This document shows positions 5,172 through 9,827 of a stretch of DNA of 9,827 bases, one piece after another. Under the pieces are notes generated by a model. It saw only the letters and a list, made by a program, of their open reading frames with translations, was not told where the DNA came from and made no database searches. Origin of the DNA: Amphritea sp. (GTDB lineage: Bacteria; Pseudomonadota; Gammaproteobacteria; Pseudomonadales; Balneatricaceae). How positions within the stretch are numbered: position 1 is the stretch's first letter; the number at the start of each line of letters is the position of its first letter. A program made the translations under genes and the position numbers. The DNA is taken from assembly GCA_018067325.1 (NCBI GenBank), contig JAGPUU010000208.1:1-9827 (forward strand). The letters run 5' to 3'.

Positions 5172-6872
5172 ATGGAAAACGCGACAGTGCAGACAGGAAC
5201 AGGTGGACCGGTAGCCTTCGGCTTTAACCGCTTGGGGCTGGTGCGTCAACTGGGGCTGATGGTCGGTCTGGCTGCCACGATAGCGATCGGTTTTGCTGTT
5301 GTACTCTGGTCGCAAGAGCCGGATTATCGTGTGCTCTACAATAATGTTTCTTACTCCGACGCTAATCAGATTGTTGAGCAGCTTCAGCTTAATAATATCC
5401 CGTATAAATTCGATTCCAGTGGTCATAATATTCTGGTTGCAGGGGAACACCTGCATAAGGCGCGTCTGCGGCTCGCTGCAGAGGGTTACACCGGCGATAA
5501 TACGGTGGGTTTTGAGCTGCTGGACAAAGAGCAGGGGTTGGGTACCAGTCAGTTCATGGAAACTGCGCGTTATCGTCGAGGATTAGAGGGCGAATTGGCA
5601 CGTACTATTAACAGCATGCTTTCCGTGCGTAAGGCTAGAGTTCATCTGGCACTGCCAAAGCAGTCTGTGTTTGTTCGCGATCAGCGTAAACCTACCGCTT
5701 CTGTATTTCTTGATCTGGTCGCAGGTCGCCGTCTGGAATCTATACAGGTGCAAGCGATTGCGAACCTGATTGCTTCCAGTATCCCTGAGCTATCCAGTAA
5801 AGATGTTACCGTGGTTGATCAAAAGGGGCGTTTACTGAATACCCGTGATATGAATACCGACGTAGCGCTTGCGGCAAAACAACTAGAGTACACCCGTCGG
5901 ATAGAAGAGACATTGGTTAACCGGGTGAACAGTATCTTACAGCCTGTTGTGGGTGTGGGGCGTTACCGAGCTGAGGTCTCTGCCGATATTGATTTTACAG
6001 CCGTAGAGCAGACAGACGAAATTTATAACCCGGACCTGCCGTCGCTGCGTAGTGAGCAGACCATGGATGAAAGTACTTCGGGGCAGGCAGGAGCTTCGGG
6101 GGTTCCGGGTTCTCTGTCGAATCAGCCTCCGGGGGCTAGTTCGGTGCCCGAGGTGACGGCTAATGGTCTTGCTCTGCAGAATGAAGGTGTTGTTGAGCGC
6201 CAGGATGGGCCTAAGAACGCCCGATCTCAAGCGACCCGTAATTATGAGTTGGATCGTTCAATTAGTTATACCAAACATCAGATGGGGCAGATTAATCGAC
6301 TTTCAGTCGCTGTGGTTGTAGATGACTTGGCGACAACGAGCCAGGATGGCGGTGAGAAAACCCGAACTCCGTGGGATGAGAACGAATTAGCTCGACTGTC
6401 TATACTGGTAAAGGATGCTGTTGGGTATTCTGCGGTACGAGGCGATAGCGTCAATGTGATTAACTCCCCGTTTGCCGCGCCTGATGTCTATGAAGAGGAA
6501 GAAGTTCCTATCTGGAAACAGGATTGGGTGCATGATATTGCCAAACAGGTACTTGCCGGTGTGTTTGTGCTGGTGTTGGTGTTTGGTCTTTTGCGGCCGA
6601 TCATGAAAAGTCTTGCGGTGAGCTCTGCGCAGAAAGCTGCTTCTGAAAATGCCAGTGCTACTACTCCGACGGACCTATCATCAGATCTGGAATCGCTTGA
6701 TATGAGTGAAATATCCGGTGATACAGTGACTTTTAGTGGTATCGATAATGCGCTTGCGCCAACGCCGAATGAGACTTACGAATATCAGCTTAATGCTATT
6801 CGCAGCATGATTGCAGAAGATCCGGCAAAAGTAGCGCAGGCGATCAGACAGTGGGTGTCCGAGCATGAATGA
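5172..6872 (+). CDS. fliF: Flagellar MS-ring protein FliF
   Basis: This 566-residue inner-membrane protein forms the MS-ring on which the basal body, switch and export gate are built. The layout is that of the family. A cytoplasmic N-terminus precedes transmembrane helix 1 (about 27-46). The periplasmic ring-building YscJ/FliF domains (about 50-430) follow, with EYTRRIEETLVNRVNSIL and GRYRAEVSADIDF marking the third domain and a Ser/Gly/Pro-rich loop around residues 300-330. Transmembrane helix 2 lies at about 457-474. The cytoplasmic tail ends in YEYQLNAIRSMIAEDPAKVA and AIRQWVSEHE, the helix pair that binds the N-terminal domain of FliG. The start ATG has AGGA 11 nt and GAG 4 nt upstream, so initiation may be weak. 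The last 8 nt overlap fliG. Length is normal and no defect is seen. Confidence 0.97.
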   Translation: MENATVQTGTGGPVAFGFNRLGLVRQLGLMVGLAATIAIGFAVVLWSQEPDYRVLYNNVSYSDANQIVEQLQLNNIPYKFDSSGHNILVAGEHLHKARLRLAAEGYTGDNTVGFELLDKEQGLGTSQFMETARYRRGLEGELARTINSMLSVRKARVHLALPKQSVFVRDQRKPTASVFLDLVAGRRLESIQVQAIANLIASSIPELSSKDVTVVDQKGRLLNTRDMNTDVALAAKQLEYTRRIEETLVNRVNSILQPVVGVGRYRAEVSADIDFTAVEQTDEIYNPDLPSLRSEQTMDESTSGQAGASGVPGSLSNQPPGASSVPEVTANGLALQNEGVVERQDGPKNARSQATRNYELDRSISYTKHQMGQINRLSVAVVVDDLATTSQDGGEKTRTPWDENELARLSILVKDAVGYSAVRGDSVNVINSPFAAPDVYEEEEVPIWKQDWVHDIAKQVLAGVFVLVLVFGLLRPIMKSLAVSSAQKAASENASATTPTDLSSDLESLDMSEISGDTVTFSGIDNALAPTPNETYEYQLNAIRSMIAEDPAKVAQAIRQWVSEHE

Positions 6873-7881
6873 TCAGGTAACAGAAGGCGGTGTTGAGCTG
6901 ACGAATACCCAAAAAGCAGCGGTGTTGCTGATCTCGCTTGGCGAAAGTGATGCTGCAGAGGTGTTGCGTTATCTGGGGCAAAAAGAGGTGCAACAGCTGG
7001 GTTTGTCGATGAGTAATCTGGACAATATTCCTCAGTCTGCTGTGGAGTCGGTAATGGCTGACTTTATGGAAGCGATTAGTGATCAGACCAGTATCGGTAT
7101 TAATAATGATCACTATATTAAGGAAATGCTGAGTCAGGCGCTGGGAGATGAAAAAGCTCAATCGCTGGTAGATCGTATTCTTATGACGACTAATACCTCG
7201 GGGCTGGAAAGTCTTAAGTGGATGGATTCCCGCCAGGTTGCCGATATTATTCGCTTTGAGCATCCGCAGATTCAGGCCGTTGTCTTGGCTTACCTGGATC
7301 CGGATCAAGCTGCTCACGTGCTGCAACGATTTGATGAAAATGTACGTCTGGAGATATTGATGAGGATTACCTCTCTGGATCAGATACAGCCTTCGGCCCT
7401 GCAAGAGTTGAATGATATTCTTGAGTCTCAGTTCGCTGGTGCAACTAGTCAGAGCGCTAGTCTGGGTGGTTTAAAAACGACAGCGAATATCATGAACTAC
7501 ATTGATAGCGGTATTGAGCAAGAGCTGATGGAACAGATTCGTGAAGTAGATGAGTCTCTGAGTGATCAGATCTCCGATATGATGTTTGTCTTTGATAACC
7601 TGATTGATGTGGAAGATGCGGGTATTCAGGTTATTTTGCGTGAAATTAGTACCGATGTTCTTGTTGTGGCGCTGAAGGGTGCTGAGACAGGGTTGCAGGA
7701 TAAGGTCTTTAGGAATATGTCCAAACGTGCGGCTGAGTTGTTACGCGATGACCTTGAAGCTAAAGGTCCTGTCAGGGTAAGTGAAGTTGAAGATGCACAG
7801 AAAGAGATCCTGACAACGGCGCGCCGTTTAGCTGATGAGGGTGAAATTATGCTCGGTGGCGGCGGAGAAGAGATGCTGTGA
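6865..7881 (+). CDS. fliG: Flagellar motor switch protein FliG
   Basis: The 338-residue FliG forms the upper C-ring, binding FliF through its N-domain, FliM through its middle domain, and interacting with the stator through its C-domain. Seen in order: TNTQKAAVLLISLG (N-domain start), the middle-domain FliM-binding EHPQ motif at 132-135, and the C-domain with ISDMMFVFDNLIDVED. The charged torque residues of E. coli FliG (K264, R281, D288, D289, R297) are all present as K271, R288, D295, D296 and R304. The protein ends in a Gly-rich [12 protein letters not shown] 6865 lies inside the fliF end and shares ATGAATGA with its stop. The upstream ribosome-binding site is weak, so re-initiation after fliF is likely. 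Confidence 0.97.
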   Translation: MNDQVTEGGVELTNTQKAAVLLISLGESDAAEVLRYLGQKEVQQLGLSMSNLDNIPQSAVESVMADFMEAISDQTSIGINNDHYIKEMLSQALGDEKAQSLVDRILMTTNTSGLESLKWMDSRQVADIIRFEHPQIQAVVLAYLDPDQAAHVLQRFDENVRLEILMRITSLDQIQPSALQELNDILESQFAGATSQSASLGGLKTTANIMNYIDSGIEQELMEQIREVDESLSDQISDMMFVFDNLIDVEDAGIQVILREISTDVLVVALKGAETGLQDKVFRNMSKRAAELLRDDLEAKGPVRVSEVEDAQKEILTTARRLADEGEIMLGGGGEEML

Positions 7882-8657
7882 TAGGCATGAAGGCGGTCGA
7901 TAAAACGATAATAAGAATTCGTGCAGAAGACGCTCGGGCGGCGGCACTGTGGACACTGCCTGTTGTTAAAAGTGAGCATGTCGTTGGTTTGGAACGTAAG
8001 CCCGAGCAGGTTGTTGAAGAGGTTGTTGAAGAGGTTGTGGATGGTCGTCTAACGCTTTCTGAGCTGGAGAAGATCAGAGAAGATGCTTATCAGGAGGGTT
8101 TACTGGAAGGGCGTGAGACGGGCTTACAGCAAGGGCTTGAGGAGGGGCGCGCAAACGGACGAAAAGAGGGCCTGGAAGCGTCGCGTCTGGATATTGATAC
8201 TCAGCTGCAGCTATTGAATGAGCTTAAGGCTCAGTTGGATCAGCCCTTAAAGCAGGTAAATGTTCAGGTAGAAGAGTTACTTGTTGAGCTGGTGACAGAA
8301 TTTGGTCAGGCGGTTGTTGGAGCGCAGGTCGAGCTTAATGGTGCGTTGGTTGTTAAGGCGGTCGAAGATGCTATTGCTCAATTGCCCCAAAGTAGTAGTG
8401 ATATTAAGATTCTGCTGCATCCCGAGGATATTCCCGTGCTCGAGCCCTTGCTGGCTTTGAATGAGCGCTGGTCTCTGGTTGAAGATGCTTTGTTGTCTAA
8501 AGGTAGCTGTAAAGTGCTCAGTGGTTATGGCTTGATAGATAACACGCTGGAGCGTCGTTTTGAAGCTGCGGCCTCCCGGCTACAGCAGGTTTTGGTGCAG
8601 CTGTCGGATGCGGAAGAGGGTGATGCCTCTGAATCAGCACCGGACCCCCATGAGTGA
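7878..8657 (+). CDS. fliH: Flagellar export ATPase regulator FliH
   Basis: FliH is the negative regulator and peripheral stalk of the export ATPase FliI, comparable to the b/delta subunits of F-type ATPases. This copy has up to 259 residues. An N-terminal segment with [15 protein letters not shown] holds the single W25 that may dock to FlhA or the C-ring. An acidic VVEE repeat follows (45-54), then a helical region with glycines at exactly every fourth residue (74, 78, 82, 86, 90, 94, 98), the GxxxG repeat typical of FliH. A C-terminal globular domain (about 130-240) contains [20 protein letters not shown] and [18 protein letters not shown], close to other FliH/HrpE proteins. The start is either GTG 7878 (overlapping the fliG stop by 4 nt, with AAGAG 5 nt upstream) or ATG 7887, giving 259 or 256 residues. 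The 3' end overlaps fliI by 8 nt. Confidence 0.93.
   Translation: MIGMKAVDKTIIRIRAEDARAAALWTLPVVKSEHVVGLERKPEQVVEEVVEEVVDGRLTLSELEKIREDAYQEGLLEGRETGLQQGLEEGRANGRKEGLEASRLDIDTQLQLLNELKAQLDQPLKQVNVQVEELLVELVTEFGQAVVGAQVELNGALVVKAVEDAIAQLPQSSSDIKILLHPEDIPVLEPLLALNERWSLVEDALLSKGSCKVLSGYGLIDNTLERRFEAAASRLQQVLVQLSDAEEGDASESAPDPHE
8010..8039 (+). repeat. 12-bp tandem repeat inside fliH
   Basis: GTTGTTGAAGAG occurs at 8010-8021 and 8022-8033, with a half copy at 8034-8039, coding [11 protein letters not shown] 12-bp step keeps the frame, so gain or loss by slippage would change linker length without disrupting FliH. Confidence 0.85.
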
Positions 8658-9827
8658 CCAGCTCTTAAAGCGTCTCTCGCGCCTTAAGGGATTGGATTAT
8701 CAAGTACCGTCGCCTGTGTCCTATGGGCAAATTACCCGTTTAATTGGTCTGACGTTGGAAGCTGTTGGTATTAAAGCTTCTATGGGTGAATACTGTCTGA
8801 TTCATCAAGAAAAAGGGCCTTCTGTAGAGGCTGAAGTGGTTGGGTTCTCGGGTGATCGGATATACCTGATGCCAATTGACCTTGTGGATGGGTTAGCGCC
8901 GGGTGCCCGGGTAAGTCCCTTGAAAGGCGGTGGTGATGTTGAGGTGGGTTTTGAGCTGCTGGGTCGGGTTGTTAATGGTGTGGGCAAGCCTTTAGACAGT
9001 CTGGGTCCGCTCAGGTGTAAGGCCACAGTACCGCTGCAGGGGCGGAACATTAACCCTCTCAGTCGTCAGCCAATTAATCAACCTTTGGATGTTGGTATTA
9101 GGGCGATAAACTCGCTCTTAAGTGTGGGTCGTGGTCAGCGTTTGGGGTTGTTTGCAGGCAGTGGTGTCGGCAAGAGCGTATTGTTGGGAATGATGACCCG
9201 ATTTACGGAGGCCGATATTGTTGTTGTTGGCTTAATCGGAGAGCGTGGTCGAGAAGTAAAAGAGTTTATTGATAACACTCTGGGTGAAGAGGGGATGCGC
9301 CGTGCGGTCGTGGTTGCATCTCCTGCTGATGAATCGCCTTTGATGAGATTAAGAGCTGCTCAACTGGCAACCCGTTTAGCGGAATATTTTCGTGAACAGG
9401 GTAAGAATGTACTGTTGTTGATGGATTCCCTGACCCGTTATGCCCAGGCGCAGCGGGAAATTGCGCTTGCGGTTGGGGAGCCGCCAGCAACTAAAGGTTA
9501 TCCGCCGTCAGTATTTGCTAAGCTGCCTAAGCTGGTTGAGCGGGCAGGTAATGGTGAGCAGGGAGCTGGCTCGATAACCGCATTTTATACGGTGCTGACT
9601 GAGGGTGATGATCAGCAGGATCCTATCGCAGATTCGGCCAGAGCTATCCTGGATGGGCATATTGTGCTTTCGCGGCAGTTAGCTGAACGTGGTCATTATC
9701 CGGCAATCGATATCGAACAGTCTATCAGTCGGGCGATGCCGCAGGTGGTCTCGTCTGATCATCTGCAGGCTGCTATGGGGTTCAAGCAGCTTTATTCTAA
9801 ATTTCAGCAGAATAGTGATCTTATCTC
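8650..9827 (+). CDS. fliI: Flagellum-specific export ATPase FliI, 3' end outside window
   Basis: 392 codons of FliI are present; about 50-60 residues are probably missing at the C-terminus. FliI is the hexameric ATPase of the flagellar type III export apparatus and is related to F1-ATPase beta. Seen in order: the N-terminal beta-barrel domain (about 20-90), Walker A AGSGVGKS at 169-176 (K175), the catalytic glutamate in GERGRE at E198, Walker [13 protein letters not shown] with D259, then [18 protein letters not shown] and the [14 protein letters not shown] segment typical of T3SS ATPases. The spacing K175-E198 equals K188-E211 in E. coli FliI. ATG 8650 overlaps the fliH stop through ATGAGTGA. 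The bases before it (GGACCCCC) hold no ribosome-binding site, so translation probably depends on fliH. The next gene is expected to be fliJ, but it lies outside. Confidence 0.97.
   Translation, partial: MSDQLLKRLSRLKGLDYQVPSPVSYGQITRLIGLTLEAVGIKASMGEYCLIHQEKGPSVEAEVVGFSGDRIYLMPIDLVDGLAPGARVSPLKGGGDVEVGFELLGRVVNGVGKPLDSLGPLRCKATVPLQGRNINPLSRQPINQPLDVGIRAINSLLSVGRGQRLGLFAGSGVGKSVLLGMMTRFTEADIVVVGLIGERGREVKEFIDNTLGEEGMRRAVVVASPADESPLMRLRAAQLATRLAEYFREQGKNVLLLMDSLTRYAQAQREIALAVGEPPATKGYPPSVFAKLPKLVERAGNGEQGAGSITAFYTVLTEGDDQQDPIADSARAILDGHIVLSRQLAERGHYPAIDIEQSISRAMPQVVSSDHLQAAMGFKQLYSKFQQNSDLI

Noticed and set aside
6844..7404. Open frame of 186 codons on the minus strand across fliG
   Set aside because: It is fully covered by fliG with all its motifs, and the translation shows no family signal. 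It is a codon-bias shadow.

Overview
The window comes from a Gram-negative gammaproteobacterium, most likely a marine, Oceanospirillales/Oceanospirillaceae-type lineage. I infer this from the gene content, the protein flavour and the moderate GC; the genus cannot be fixed from the sequence. All recognisable genes lie on the + strand. They form two functional blocks separated by a strong intrinsic terminator. I see no mobile element, CRISPR array, tRNA or rRNA.

Block 1 (1-4631) is a carbon-uptake and signalling cluster. It holds the 3' end of a DUF4212 small symporter subunit, then the large sodium:solute symporter subunit (VC_2705-type, related to ActP acetate permeases), closed by an intrinsic terminator at 1988-2028. 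A cNMP-like/CBS/DUF294 nucleotidyltransferase-like protein and a DEDDh 3'-5' exonuclease follow, closed by a second terminator at 4601-4631. This set is a recurrent neighbourhood in gammaproteobacteria and is linked to acetate or short monocarboxylate uptake. The role of the last two genes is not established.

Block 2 (about 4640-9827) is the start of a class-II/III type flagellar operon, fliE-fliF-fliG-fliH-fliI. It encodes the MS-ring/rod adaptor, the MS-ring, the switch protein and the regulator and ATPase of the flagellar export apparatus. FliI runs off the right edge. From fliF onward all genes overlap by 4-8 nt, which implies tight translational coupling. The 170-nt region before fliE carries a plausible sigma-54 core promoter and two near-consensus FleQ-type boxes 61 bp apart. 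It also has a perfect TATAAT with a fair -35 element, so the operon may have two competing promoters.

Nothing here is a clearly new system. The best leads are: the FleQ/sigma-54/sigma-70 arrangement before fliE; an abrupt change in codon usage inside the symporter gene near position 440, which suggests recombination; an EF-hand-like insertion in the symporter; and the uncharacterised nucleotidyltransferase-exonuclease pair beside a transporter.
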